A DNA stretch of 64,000 bases from Arion vulgaris. Taxonomy: Eukaryota; Mollusca; Gastropoda; Stylommatophora; Arionidae. The stretch covers positions 25,252,397 to 25,316,396 of the forward strand of contig CM036758.1 of assembly GCA_020796225.1 (NCBI GenBank). Reading direction: 5' to 3'. The translations under genes were made by a program, and so were the position numbers. Position 1 is the stretch's first letter. Each line of letters opens with the position of its first letter. Under the pieces are notes generated by a model. That model was not told the origin of the DNA, did no database searches, and saw nothing but the letters and a program-made list of their open reading frames with translations. This document shows positions 1-13,200 of the stretch, piece by piece.

Positions 1-655
1 TTTACTTTGTTGCATCTGTGTTGGACTTCTGTATATTCTAATGGATTTCTGGATGGATCATTAGTAGTAGAAAACACCAAGTACATCTGCAATAAAAGAA
101 ATCAGTGGTACTTACTTTGGGTAGTTACTGCTGATGTAGGGTGGTTGTAGAAAACCAGATGGCACATCTGAAAAACAACGTTGGATAAATGAGCACTGGA
201 TAAACCTACCTTGTGTGCAGATCTGCATGACCTTGCATGCATGACCTTGTAGGCAAGTTACCACTACTTTGAGTGCATAACCTTGTGGGGAAGTCACCAC
301 TATATAAGCAGGTAAATATGTATATTTGTTTGTTCACTGCTTGAGATGTACGCACTCTTGTCACTAACCAGACAAGGGCAGTGTATAGCAGTTGAAACTA
401 AAAGCTCAATAGTTTCAGGCCTTTATCATCAACAGATGCCGTAGTCTGAATAAGTAGAAGTCACAGGGCCCTAAGGAAATTGTTCCACTTATCAGGAATT
501 CTACTTTTCCAGATAGTACACATAGTAAAGAATGTACACTAATAGCATGCAGTAGCATTGAGTAAAACAATTGTACCACTTAGGAAACACCATAAGTTAA
601 CAAATAAATAGCAATACAATATCAGAAATGTTGAAATATTTAATTATTTTAGGAA
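1..655. other. No gene recognised
   Basis: AT-rich sequence with no convincing exon, transposase or RNA gene on either strand. Short direct repeats of a CATGACCTTG-type motif occur near 220-290. Confidence 0.5.
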
Positions 656-659
656 GCAG

Positions 660-2185
660 AAAATTACAACCATTTGAAAATCCACAAACTAATTAAAGAA
701 CAAGTCTGTCATTTTACTTTGCTTCTTGGCTTGTGAAAAATGTTGTTCCATTGTCTGTTTAAAGGCAAAAAATGGTGAGGTTACATCTATACACCCAGTC
801 TGCATCATCTAAATGTTCATTTTATCTATGCATGCCAAAACATCTGACTGTGATACAGGATGTGATGACAGCCCACAGTCATCCTCATCATCAGAGTCAG
901 GACTGGAATGGTCTGTTGGTTGAATGGTTGGCATTCATAGTCCTATAATATCTGTGCTTGAGTGAGTGGCACTGGTAAAAACATCATTATCAATGTTAAC
1001 AAACTCATCTGGTTCAATGTTCAGTTCTTGATACAACCTAGTAGGCCCGTCTGCCCAGCGTGTTCGTAGCGCGTTGGACTACGGGTGACTATCCCCCTGT
1101 GTGTACGGGTTCAATTCCGTGGGATGGCAGAAAAAGCCACAGATTCCCAGATTTACGGTGTTCGTGGCACCGAACCGAAGGGTTACGATGTCCATGGCAC
1201 CGAGCCGAAGAGCTGAAAGCTGAGTGATTGGATCGAAAAAAAAAAAAAAAATAGCAAGCCTGATAATAGCAATGGCTTCACTGAAATATCAGTAACATTA
1301 CTCTCATTGCTCGTTGATGGTGTAGAATTCTAATTTACTGGGACATCTACTGCAAGTAAGAAGCCAGCTTGTCTAAAGCAGTTTGCAATTGTTGCAGGTA
1401 AAACTCTGTCCCATGCAGTTTTTAACATTAAAATAGCATCAAGGAGGGTTATCTTGAAATCATCAGAACTGAGGTCAGCATCCATTATGACCTACAAGTT
1501 TTGACAACATTGTAGATCTGTAATGAACTTTCAGGTTTTGAATGATACCTTGATCACAAGGCTGAAGTATTGATGTAGCATTAGATGGCATAAACAAAAG
1601 TTCTGTTGCTTTCAAATTGTTAATTCCTGTGTGGGCTGAACAATTGTCAATAATTAAAAGACTTATCTTTGTTTACGCATCATTGAAGAATCAAATTCTT
1701 ATAGCCACTCTCTGAAAAGTTCTGATGTCATCCATGACTTTGAATTGGCTCTTTAATTCTCACATAATTCTTTCAGGTCTTTGAAACAACGAGGATTTTA
1801 AAACTTTCCAATCACAAATAAAGGCCATTTTTCACTACCATCCATATTGGAACACACAACCACTGTTATTCTCCCCTCATGTTTGAAAGAAAATGTTATA
1901 TCGGATAACATTCTCCAAAATAAGCCAATTTCATCGGCATTAAATACATCCACAGCCTTATATTTACCCAAAGCAGGTTTAAGCACCTCTTTTGTCCATG
2001 AATGAGTCACCGCTTCATCAACTGATTGTTTTTCTCCACATACGTTATAAAATGTCATTTTAGGAATCCACAAACTAATTAAAGAAAAAGTCTGTGATTT
2101 TGCTTTGATTCTTGGCTTGTGAAAAATGCTCTACCAAGTATGTTATGAAATGTCGTTTTTTGAAACGATCCAACCTGTCAATACT
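660..2185 (-). pseudogene. pogo/Tigger-type DDE transposase pseudogene
   Basis: Reading the - strand, the translation has the hallmarks of the pogo/Tigger branch of Tc1/mariner transposases (the TIGD/CENP-B relatives). Seen in order: VCGEKQSVDEAV, then FNADEIGLFW (first catalytic D region, about 1900-1940), NMDGSEKWPLFVIGK, LLIIDNCSAHTG (second D, about 1620-1660), and TSILQPCDQGII (third D region, about 1530-1580). A C-terminal acidic stretch and a helical tail (EQHFSQAKKQSKMTDLFF) follow at about 680-900. Several stops and frame changes break it, and a SINE sits in the C-terminal part (1045-1255). An N-terminal piece (DRFKKRHFITY) lies at about 2131-2180, separated from the rest by a stray copy of the element's own 3' end (2068-2130). 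It is a dead element. Confidence 0.85.
1045..1256 (+). mobile_element. tRNA-derived SINE with poly-A tail
   Basis: This insertion interrupts the Tigger remnant. It has an A-box-like TAGCGCGTTGG near 1070 and a B box GGGTTCAATTCC near 1107-1118, the internal pol III promoter of tRNA-derived SINEs. A GC-rich body contains two imperfect copies of a GGCACCGA.CCGAAG motif, and it ends in about 16 A residues at 1239-1254. No intact tRNA cloverleaf is expected or seen. Confidence 0.75.
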
Positions 2186-2815
2186 ACATATATACACAAA
2201 CACTCTCTGCTATGTTGACTTGCAAGGTTACGTGATTGGCAATACAGCCAATTCTTGTCGAAGGGAACATCAATCAAGACAAAATCCAGCTTTCTGCACT
2301 CGCAATATAACTGCATACAGCAGATTGAGCTTATTCGTCATAACCGCTGTCCGCCATTTTCTGAATACACACTAACACACAACAAACCCACGGTTGACAC
2401 AGCAAAAAGCATTCCATGTAACATTCATAGCTCACAGGTTGCTCAAGCACTAACTCAGTAGCTCGGCAAACGAAACCGGAAAATACTCGACCAAACATGT
2501 CGGAAATGCCTAGCAAAGTCTGTTCAGAATCAAACAGTTCTGACTCTGAATGGCCCTCCCACATTCCGCCATTGCTGGCCAAGGTTTTTTTGATTCTTGC
2601 ATAAACCAGCCTTTCTGCTTGACAGCTAGATTTCCACATCCTAAAGAGCCTTGCATAGAACCACACAAACTGACAGCTTGATTACCTTCTCCTGGATATC
2701 CCTGCATGAATAAAACTGCTTCTTTTCAAATTGCTAGATTTTAAAATCTGTTTTCCATTGAGTGGCTTGGCATACACAGAAACTTTTCTGCCTGTGTCAT
2801 TACTTTTGTGTCTCT
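2186..2815. other. No gene recognised
   Basis: Probably upstream remains of the Tigger element and unrelated DNA. I see no domain or splice-supported exon. Confidence 0.4.
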
Positions 2816-2819
2816 GTGT

Positions 2820-3170
2820 TCTTTCAGTGCTTGTATATTCCCCCTGCTCTTTTCATCTCCACCATTGATGTTGATTTCATTGCTCCTGTGATGACACAAA
2901 GTGCCGGTTTTTGCACCTTATCCAGCTCTCCTAATGTTGTATTTGATGCTGGACACCATGCAGTTGACCCATATTCCAGGTGTGGTCATATGTCCTGATG
3001 ATAAACATTTTTTAGTACTTTTTGTCTGGCACCCCATGTGATCCCAATAAATTTTCTCAGGCTAACTTCCTTCTGACTTTTGCTGCTGCTTCTATGTCAG
3101 TCTATCATCGAATGTAACTCCAAGATAGGTAGGTTGCTTGTCTTCTCTTAGCAGTTCTCCATTTATTTTA
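2820..3170 (-). pseudogene. LINE reverse-transcriptase 3' fragment
   Basis: The - strand translation contains PTYLGVTFDDRLT followed by AAAKVRRKLA, LLGSHGVPDKK and a W-rich tail. This is the pattern found after the catalytic FADD motif of Jockey/CR1-like non-LTR retrotransposons (YLGV.FD...W..H). Stops and frame changes are present, and neither the catalytic motif nor an endonuclease domain is in this piece. Confidence 0.65.
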
Positions 3171-3254
3171 ATCCTTTCGCTGCTACATACTTTCTGAAGG
3201 CTGAGCTAAAAATAGCTACTCTTTGTTTCTATGCCATCACAGTAAATGGGACTG

Positions 3255-3800
3255 ATCTATGACAAGTGCAGCAATTTAAATACTTCGGAGTCCTGGTAAC
3301 ATCAGATGGCAGATGCCGATCAGAAATAGAGCAGAATAGGACAAGCGAAAACATAGTTCCTGAAAATGAGAAGCATTATCTGCAACAAGTCCTTGTCAAT
3401 CCCGATCAGAATGCGAATTATTCAGTGATACATAGAACCAATACTGACATACGGATGCGAGTCATGGACAATGGACACACAGATCGAAAAATCTCTGATG
3501 GCCACAGAAATGTAGTTTTATAGAAGAATTATGAGAATCCCATGGACTGCTAAAATGACTAACGTTGAGGTGCTGGATGAGCTCAAGACACCGAGAAAGC
3601 TTATCATCAATATAAGAAAGAGGCAGTCATCATTTTTCGGGCATGTGATGAGGAGGGAAGGTTTAGAACGGTAAAATCGAGGGTAAACGAGACAGAGGAA
3701 GACAGAGAGAAAATTTTGGATAGCCTGACTTCATGACACGGTAGAGCGTCAACATCTGAGTTGATAGCGAACATCAGCGTCAGAGATTTGTGAAGATCCA
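3255..3800 (+). pseudogene. LINE RT C-terminal fragment, family 1
   Basis: Reads QQFKYFGVLVTSDGR, then, after frame changes, a region corresponding to FYRRIMRIPW.AKMTN.EVL, TPRKLIINIRKRQSSFFGHVM and a basic tail. The same region occurs reversed at 7090-7470 and again at 26060-27000, so three decayed copies of one LINE family are present. Only the thumb/connection region after the catalytic site survives. Confidence 0.75.
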
Positions 3801-3805
3801 TGTGA

Positions 3806-4060
3806 GCGTCTGTAGCTCAAGCGGTAGTGAGCTCGATCACAAACCCTAGCGTACCTGGTTCAAACCCCACGGTATCAAAGATAAAAATAGACCTCACCGT
3901 TCAGAAAGCAATGGCAAACTACTGAAAATGTAAGTGATGCCTAGAAAATCAACGACTCGTTTACTGTGGTTGATGGCTACGTCCTTTAGGATATGTCACG
4001 ATTTTAATTTTTTTTTCATGATCGCCTACGCCTGCCGGCAGCCTGATGATGATGATGGGC
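3806..4060 (+). mobile_element. tRNA-derived SINE, family D, ending in (TGA)n
   Basis: The head GTCTGTAGCTCAAGCGGTAG resembles a tRNA A-box region and CTGGTTCAAACCCC a B box. The body includes AATGGCAAACTACTGAAAA, and the copy ends in TGATGATGATGATG. A second copy lies reversed at 38180-38375. This one ends about 90 bp upstream of the WD40 start codon, so it lies in or beside that gene's promoter or 5' UTR. Confidence 0.75.
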
Positions 4061-4149
4061 GATTATGTCCTGATGATACTTGAATGTTGGCATGTGTTGT
4101 GTAAAAAATCTGGCATTCTAGCTAGTGTTCTTTTTAAGTTTAGTTAGAA

Positions 4150-4266
4150 ATGTCTGCATCACAACAAAACTTGGACAATTTTATTAGAAAGCTCAGGAAG
4201 AAATTACGACAAATAGAAAATCTTGAGAGATTGAATAGATCACTAACAGAAGACGAGGTCATTAAG
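4150..4266 (+). CDS. WD40 gene, exon 1 (start codon)
   Basis: Encodes residues 1-39, beginning MSASQQNLDNF, rich in Lys, Arg, Leu and Glu and likely helical. The start is supported by an in-frame TAG just upstream (TAG TTA GAA ATG). The donor is AAG|GTGGGA and ends in phase 0, matching exon 2. Confidence 0.8.
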
Positions 4267-7200
4267 GTGGGACGGTCAACATTTTATTGATAATCAACTA
4301 CGAGTGTTTGTCTTAATTTAAAGACACTCCTCCTTGAGGATAGTTGACACGACGACACACCTCACTAACTTAACTACACACACAGTGTTACGTGTAACAC
4401 AGTACTCACTTTAAACTTGATTGAACACAGTGCTTATACATACACATATAATGTACTCATCTCATACATACGTTTCAGTTGTCTAAATAGTTACATGAGG
4501 GGGCATGCAAGCAGTTTTCCATAAGACACTGACGGTCGCGACACTTTCACTTGTCAAATCGTTAAATCTATAATAATAATTCCTCTCGTACCGTTATACG
4601 TTACATAGGGTCTGGAAGCAATTTCTCCACACCGCTCTATCCTGGGCAACTTGCTCAATCTCCTCCATAGAACTGATACCGATACTTCTTGCCTCTCTCA
4701 GCAAAGTTCGTTTCAGGGTCTCCTTAGGTCCTCTCCCACTTCAATGCCTGCTTTGATATTCGTTGATCATTTGTCTTCAATCTATCAATGCAGCAAAATT
4801 ATGCAATGAAATTGTAATCATATTTCTCTGCTGTTTCAGGGAAGTTCATTTCAGGGCTTTCCAATGCATCCTTTCTTTCTTGAACCATAATCATTTTCTT
4901 GAACTGCTTTACGATTTGTTGATCATTTCTTCTCAGACTGGGCCCAACATATCTTCAATCTTCTCTTTCTTATAACAGTTGTTACTAATTGTAGTGGTTC
5001 ACAGACATTTCTCTTATTTCATCAGTTTCAGTTAGAAATATCTTCATTGCACTCTGGACATATATCCATAGATGCTCTAATCTCATACACAATATCTCTA
5101 ACAGCGTCCACTTACTAACTGTACTAGCTCGGTGTTGATTGATGAGCCTACTAATACGCCTGTAGTGCTGCTTATTTAGTTACAAACACTAATAAAACAT
5201 TTAGTTACAAATACTCATAAAACTCACAAACTCGACAGACAACATCGTAATAAATGGCCAAACACTGGAGAAAGTAGAACATTTTACATATTTGGGTAGT
5301 AAAGTGTCAAACAACGGAGACACAGTGAAAGAAATAAACTCTCGTATTGCTATAGCAGCTAGTGCCTTCACTACATTAATGAATATCTGGCAGTCTCAAG
5401 ACCTTAGTATATGCACAAAAGTTAAATTATTTAGGTCATATGTGATTCCTGTACTGGCCTACGGTTGTGAAAGTTGGAAATCAACAAAGAAAATTGATAA
5501 GAAACTGGACAGCTTTGAGAATAAATGTCTCCGAAAATTATTAAAAGTAAAATGGAGTGATTTCGTTTCTAACAACACAGTGAGAGATAGAACACACCAA
5601 CAACCCCTATCAAATATTATAAGGAAACGAAGGTGGAAATATTTAGGTCATGTTCTTAGATCAGATGAACAGAGACTAAATCGACAAGTCCTTATGTGGT
5701 CACCAGTTGGGAAAAGAAACGTGGAAGACCAAAGACCACTCTTCGAAGAACCATCCAACAAGAAAGTAAACTATTGGGATGTAAAACCATACAAGATCTC
5801 CAACTGCTAGCAAAGAACCGTATCACATGGAGATCTAAAACCTCTGCCCTATGTGCCGCCTTTGACGCGAAAGGAACAAACTAACTAACTCATAAAACAC
5901 TTAGTTACAAACACTCATAAAACATTTGGTTACAAACACTCATAAAACACTTAGTTACAAACACTCATAAAACATTTGGTTAATATCACCAACCAAAAAC
6001 TGAGCATTGTAATTAAAGAAAAATGTCTCCTTAATATTTATATTTAAATTTTATGAAATTTTCTTGACATTCTTATTTAGTTGAACTCAAAAGATGAAGT
6101 ACGAGAGAAGCTTCAAGATGCACTAGAAGAATATCAGGTGGCTGTTGAGACTGATGAAAGAGATGTTGTGGGAAGCACATCAAGTCAAGTTCAGAAACCC
6201 TCAAGTGTGAATAGAGCTGTAGATGCAGACACATCCAGGCATGACCACTTGGAAGAACTTGACCAGTCAACCAAGCAGTTAACCCCATCATCAGACCATA
6301 ATACTAGGTACAAATGTGTGTGATATACAGAGAAGTAAACATATTATCTTGTTTTTTATCAAGAACTAGCTTTACTACCCAACTTTGCCTGGAATTTACA
6401 TGTGGAATGTTTCCAGCCATTGATTGATAGGACCATCATCATTGCACTTTGGTGAGTAACCATGTGTGCTCCAATCTCTTTCTTATACAGAAAGATCTCA
6501 GCAGCAGTGTACGAAATCCATAACACCAACGAGCATCGCCAATGTAATTTAGAAGATGGTAAAAATATTATGTAGGAATTTTATTTTAAAAAATTTTTCT
6601 AATGAATTTTGCCTAACTGACATACTCTAACTGACATACTTTTCTTGTGATGAAATGCAATAGAACATGGCTGTGTTAAATTCCTGGTTGCTTCTATATG
6701 AATTTTTCTTCTCTATTGTTTGATATATATATATATATTTTTTGAGTACATCACATTTATCTAGCAGTTTCATTAATTTTAAAGTTATCTGTCCATAATG
6801 GGGTTTTTTGTGGCTACCAAATAAAATATGCCAAATGTTTTTATTTCTTTACAGCACAGAAAACAGAATTCTGACCAGAAAGCATGACCAAGGTCAGCAT
6901 GTCTATTTATATCTATGAATATAGGTAACACAGTATACACTCTGAAGTTGTTACCAGGGAATTGAAATGTGTGGTTTAGAGAACTGGCTGATCAATCATT
7001 ACTACCATGTTCATGGTTAGATATGAAACTGAATCTAGTTGACTCAGATTCAGTTGGGTAGCTCATCATCAGTTGCCGGCTGGCATAGATGATCATGGAT
7101 CTCCACAAATTTCTGTCCCTAGTATTTGTTATCATCTCAGATGTTGATGCTGTTCCGTGCCATGCAGTCAGGCTGTCTAAACTTTTCTCTCATTCTTTCT

Positions 7201-10200
7201 TTTGTCTCATCTCCCTTTGATTTTACCAGGTATCACAATGTGTTCTAAACCTCCCCTCGTCATCACATGTCCCAAAAATGATGAATGCCTCTTTCTTAAA
7301 TTGATAATAAGTTTTCTCGGTGTCTTGTCCTTATTAAACACCTCCTCATTCGTCATTTTAGCAGTTATTGGGATTCTTATCATTCTTCTGTAAAACCATA
7401 TCTCTGTTTCCTCCAGAGATTTTTCTATCTGTTTGGTTAACATCCATGACTTGCATTCATATGTCAGTATTGTCTCTATGTAACACTGAATAACTCATTC
7501 TGAACTCATTTGACCTCAGTTTAATTAATTAAGAAAAGTCTGAACTGCTGTAGATGCTACAGTGAACATTACACTTTTAGAAAGAGTCTGCGGACAGTGA
7601 CAGAACCGTGATATGTTCTCTCTAATGCTTGTAGCAACTGAACATTTAAAAAAAAAAACCAAACTGAAAATGTCAATGTTTTGTAATGAAATAGTGAAAA
7701 CTGTTTTTTTTGGTGGCTTAGTTGGTAGTCAGTTTTGAATTTATCACCAATCTCCAGGTGACAGAACAAAGCTGGAACCAAAGGTTAAGGTCAGATCTGA
7801 ACTTGCTCACTCTTACTGTCAGGTCTCATATTTGGAAGGTCACAGTGATCTTATCACAGCCCTGGTTGTTGTTGGTGATAAAGTTGTCACTGCCAGGTAA
7901 GCATGTGTCACAGTATTTCAGTTTAGTCTTTCTGTTTTCTACACAGTACTGAGTGTCCACAATTTCTCTTTATAACTTGTACAGAAATACTCTTTCTATA
8001 ACTTGTACAGACAAACTCTTTCTATAACGTGTACAGAAATACTCTTTCTATAACTTGTACAGAAATACTCTTTCTATAACTTGTACAGACAAACTCTTTC
8101 TATAACTTGTACAGAAATACTCTTTCTATAACTTGTACAGACAAACTCTTTCTATAACTTGTACAGAAAACTCTTTTATAACTTGTACAGAAATACTCTT
8201 TCTATAACTTGTACAAACTCTTTCTATAGCTTGTAAGAAATCTCTCTATAACTTGTACAAACTCTCTGTAACTGTACAAAAACTCTTACAAACTTGACAG
8301 AAACTGTTAGTCAGAAAACCTCTAGAGTATTACAGAATCTGTTTAACGATCAACTTTCTTAACTTTATAAATAATACTCTTTTCTATCTTTACAGCAAAC
8401 ACATCTGAAATTTGGGACATCACTCTTTCAAATTTTCAGAATTTTCATAACTTGTACAAACTCTTTCTATAACTTGTACAGAAATACTCTTTCTATAACT
8501 TGTACAAACTCTTTCTATAACTTGTACAGACAAACTCTTTCTATAACTTGTACAGACAAACTCTTTCTATAACTTGTACAGACAAGCTCTTTCTATAACT
8601 TGTACAGGCAAACTCTTTCTATAACTTGTACAGAAATACTCTTTCTATAACTTGTACAAACTCTTTCTATAACTTGTACAGAAATACTCTTTCTATAACT
8701 TGTACAAACTCTTTCTATAACTTGTACAGAAATACTCTTTCTATAACTTGTACAGACAAGCTCTTTCTATAACTTGTACAGACAAACTCTTTCTATAACT
8801 TGTACAGACAAACTCTTTCTATAACTTATACGGACAAACTTTTTCTATAACTTGTATAGACAAACTCTTTCTATAACTTGTACAGACAAACTCTCTTTAT
8901 AACCTAGACAAGCTCTTTCTATAACTTGTACAGACAAGCTCTTTCTATAACTTGTACAGACAAGCTCTTTCTATAACTTGTACAGACAAGCTTTCTATAA
9001 CTTGTACAGACAAACTCTCTTTATAATCTAGAAGAGCTATTTCTATAGCTTGTATAGACAAACGCTCTCTATAACTTGTACAGACTGCTGTAACTGCAAC
9101 CAAAAAAACTCTCACAAACACAGAAGTGTGGTCAGGGACCTCTAGGAGGTATTACGACATCTGTTTAAGCATCAGTCTTAACAATTTATAAATAATCACT
9201 CATCTTGTATTGTCTTTACAGCAGGGACACAACTCTTAAATTTTGGGACATCACTCTGGGTACAGAAATTCATAGTTACGGAGGTCATACAGGAAGTGTG
9301 GTCTCACTGCTTGTGCTTGATGATGTTGATGGTTGGTCATGGTTTTTGTTTTAATCATTCATATTGATTTGTTTTGTTATTTATTGGTTACTAAACTGAC
9401 ATCATTGCACTCCGGCAGACCCATAGGTGCTCCGTCTCCCCCAACAGATATCGAAGAGTATGCATATTGATGGTTGGTCATGGTTTTTTGTTTTAATCAT
9501 TCTTAACGATTTGTTTTGTTACTTAATTGTCAGGGAACATTAACTTCACCTTTGTTTGCTGAACTGAAAGGGGAACTTGTTGTCTTGTTTCAGAGTTTGT
9601 AGTAAGGATATCTGCTCCTGTTGTACTGACATTTTGTTGAAACATTTTTGGGACTGGGTTTGCCTTCTCTCAATTGACCACTGCTTGTTTTTAGCTAGAC
9701 TGTAGCATTGATGCAGCTTGTTACTAGGACCAACACGAAGCTGGAATAGTATTTTGATCAGCTCTATTTGCAGACTTCTGTCATATCATTCAATGTGTCT
9801 CAGAACTCATTGATCTAGAGGATTTCTGTGACCTAGAGATTAGGTGCTTGCCTCTAGTTCCAATGGTACTGATCACTCCCTCATGGAACCATCTGGACAT
9901 TTTTCCAGATATACCTGATCTCAGTGTAGGTGAGATCGAGTTCCTAGTCCTATCAGAGACGGATGATAAAACATAAGTCCCATCTTCTTTTCTTGAACGC
10001 TCCATATCGACCACTTGTCAATCACACTGGGTGATTTGTATGTGATCTGAGCCTAAGAGCAATTGTACGTCGTGCCAGTTATGCACCTACAAGTAGGCCA
10101 GCACATCCGATTTCTGCGCTGCTTTTTATTTACTAGGGTAGCATCCTAGGGCCTACATCAGTCGCCTCTTATGACATGCCATGTAGGTTGCAGTGATACT

Positions 10201-13200
10201 ATTCTTTGCTTCCCTTGCGGGTCCCGGCACCACAAGGGCAGGTCCATACGGCATCGGCACAAGGGCAGGTCCCGGCACCACAAGGCGAGTCCGTGTTCAA
10301 GTTGAGCCCGTAAAAGAACCTTGACAGTTCAAAATCGAGAACTGCAGGCTGGAAAACCACTGCCCTAACAAAATTCATTAGAAAAATTTTTTAATTAAAA
10401 TATTTAAAAAAAATTAAATCCCTACAAAATATTTTCACCATATTCTAAAATTACATCGGGGATCCCTGACGGGGCTACGGAGTTGTGCACTACGCTGAGA
10501 TCTCCTGTGTAAGAAAGAGATTGGAGCACACATGGATACTCACTGAAGTGCAATGATGATGGTCCAATCAATCAATCGATCTATATCTTAAACAACTGAT
10601 GGTGTTCTCTTACCTGAAACACCCTTCCAGAGAAAGGGATTCTGCGTGTACTGGTGTAACAGATTGATGTAGCATAAAATGTGGCCAAGTAACCGGGCTT
10701 GTGTTACCAAGACAATTGCTCAGGCCTGTGCTGCAGAAAAAAAAATCTCAGTGCTCATGACAATGCTACACAGAAAAATTTCAGTGCTTGGATGCAATGT
10801 TGTAAAAAATATGGCCCGGGACAATGCTACGGACTACTGCTACAAATAAACTGGTTCGGTGCGATGCTACCGAGAAAACCGCTCATGGCGATGCTGCAGA
10901 AAAAATTGCTTGAGGCAAATGCTATAGATTCCTCTCTCTCTCTCTTTGCCTTTTACCCCGGGTTGGGGCATAGGCCCTCAACCAACTCATGCCAAGTCTT
11001 CCTATCTCTAGCTATCTCCTGCAGCTCCCTCCAGCTCTTCTTTATATTGTTGATCTCCGCCTCCAAATCTCGTCTCCATGTATTTCTCGGCCTCCCTTCT
11101 TTCGCTGTCCCTGCGGGTTCCAGGCAAGGACCCTTCTTGTTATATTCCCCTCCGGTTTTGCAAAGTGTGTCCTATCCAGCGCCAGCGTCTTTTTTAACCT
11201 GTTCGTTCACTGGAATCTGTCTTGTTCTCTCCATAAGTTCCTCATTTGTGACCCTATCATACCATCTTATTCCCTCTATTCTGCGCAGACACCAGTTGAT
11301 GAATGTTTGCAATTTATGCGCTATTGTTTTAGTTGTTCTCCATGTTTCTGACCCATACAGTAGAACTGCTTTAACATTAGAGTTAAATATCCAAATTTTT
11401 GTTCTAGATTTGATTTCTTTGGACTTCCAAATGTTTCCCAGTGCAATGAAAGCTCCTCTTGCCTTCTGTATTCTTATTTTAACATCTCTATCTGTTCCAC
11501 CCTCTTTGTCTACGTTGCTGCCCAAATATGTGTATGATTCTACCTCTTGAAGTGGGATTTCCCCAGGGAGATCGAGTTGTCGTTGCTTGGTTAATTCTCA
11601 ATATCTTTGTCTTTCCCTTATGAATGTTCAGCCCTAGTTGCTGGGACCTTTGATTCAATGTGTTAAGCTTATCCTGCATCTGATTTCGTGTATGTGACAG
11701 AAGGGCTATATCATCAGCGAAGTCCAGATCATCTAGTTGCTCTGTCAGAGTCCATTGGATTCCATTTCTGGTGTTAGTTACTGTGGTCTTCATAATCCAG
11801 TCTATTGTCAGTAAGAACAACAAGGTGATAGAAGACATCCCTGACGCACTCCTGTTTCTATTCCGAAAGTATCTGTTAGTTTACCTTCATGAAGAACTCT
11901 ACATTTCATATCTGTATATGTTGCTTTTATTAGGTTAATAATTTTCTGTGGGATTCCATAATGCCTCATTAATTTCCAAAGGGTTTCCCTATCAATACTG
12001 TCAAAAGCCTTCTCATAATCAACAAATCCGATATAAAGTGGGGATTTCCATTCAATACTTTGGTCTATTATTATACGTAATGTGGCTATCTGGTCAGCAT
12101 AGGATCTATTTGGTCGGAAGCCTGCCTGTTCATCTCTTAGCTTTATATCGATGGCATCTCTCAGTCTCTCCAGGATGACTCTGCTTAGTATTTTCCCAGG
12201 TACTGACAACAGCATTATTCCCTATAGTTTTCACACTTCTGAAGGTCCCCTTTCTTTGGTAGCTTCACCAGGTATCCTTCTCTCCAGTTTGCTGGTATTT
12301 CTTCGGTCTCCCAGATTCTGCTAAATAATTTATACAGTATTTCTGTGGATGTGTTTATGTTGGCTTTAACCGCCTCTGCTGGAATACCATCTGGACAGGC
12401 CGCTTTTCCATCTTTTAAAAGTTTAATGGCTTTACTAATCTCCTCCTTGGATGGTTTCTCACAGTTGATGTCCAAGTCAATTTCTGCCGGTTGGATATCT
12501 GGGGGTTTGTAGGTGCTGGTCTGTTCAGGAGTTCCTTGAAGTATTCCATCCATCTTTCCATTTGGTCTCTAACATTAGTGATAGTTTCCCCACTACTATT
12601 TTTAATCAACCCATTTGATGGTCTGTATTTTCCTGCTAGCTTTCTAGTGATATTGTAAAGATCCTTAAGGTTTCCTTTTCCTGCAGCTACCTCTGCTTCT
12701 CTTGCTAGATCTTCTACGTATTGTCTTTTATCTAACTTTATTTGTTTCTTCACTTTCTTGCTAGCTTCTGTGTACTTTTCCTGGGCTATGGCTTTGGCAG
12801 TTCTAGTTTTGCTATTATTTAAATCTGCTTTCCTCTTTTTCCTTTCTTCTATTTCCTTGAGAGTTTCTGGAGTTATCCATGCCTTATGATTCCGCTCCTT
12901 CTTTCCTAATACCTCTGTGCATGTTTCATTCCAAATATTTTGGCTTGCTGCCAGCATTCTTCCGCACTCTCCTCATCTTGTAATTGCCGCAAAACCTCAT
13001 ACTTATTAGAGACTGTGACCGTGAACTGTTCCTTTGTTTCTTGACTTCTGAGGTATCCTACATTATATTGGTGTCTATGTTCATGGGATGTTATGTATCG
13101 CTTAAGCTTCAGTTTAATTTTACTTATCAGCAAATGGTGATCCGAATCTACATCTGCCCCCTTAGGACCCTTACATCTTGTAGAGATGACCTGAATTTCT

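Noticed and set aside
1045..1125. Possible tRNA gene
   Set aside because: A and B boxes are present but acceptor and anticodon stems do not form, and a poly-A tail follows. It is a SINE head. The same applies to 3806, 19293, 35280, 52700 and 54230.
7757..7764. WD40 exon 3 starting at 7757 after CTCCAG
   Set aside because: Better-looking acceptor, but it enters in the wrong phase relative to exon 2. The AG at 7763-7764 keeps frame.
10699..11550. Open frame of 283 residues on the + strand
   Set aside because: It lies antisense to the LINE reverse transcriptase C-terminus and starts in the old minisatellite; no domain.
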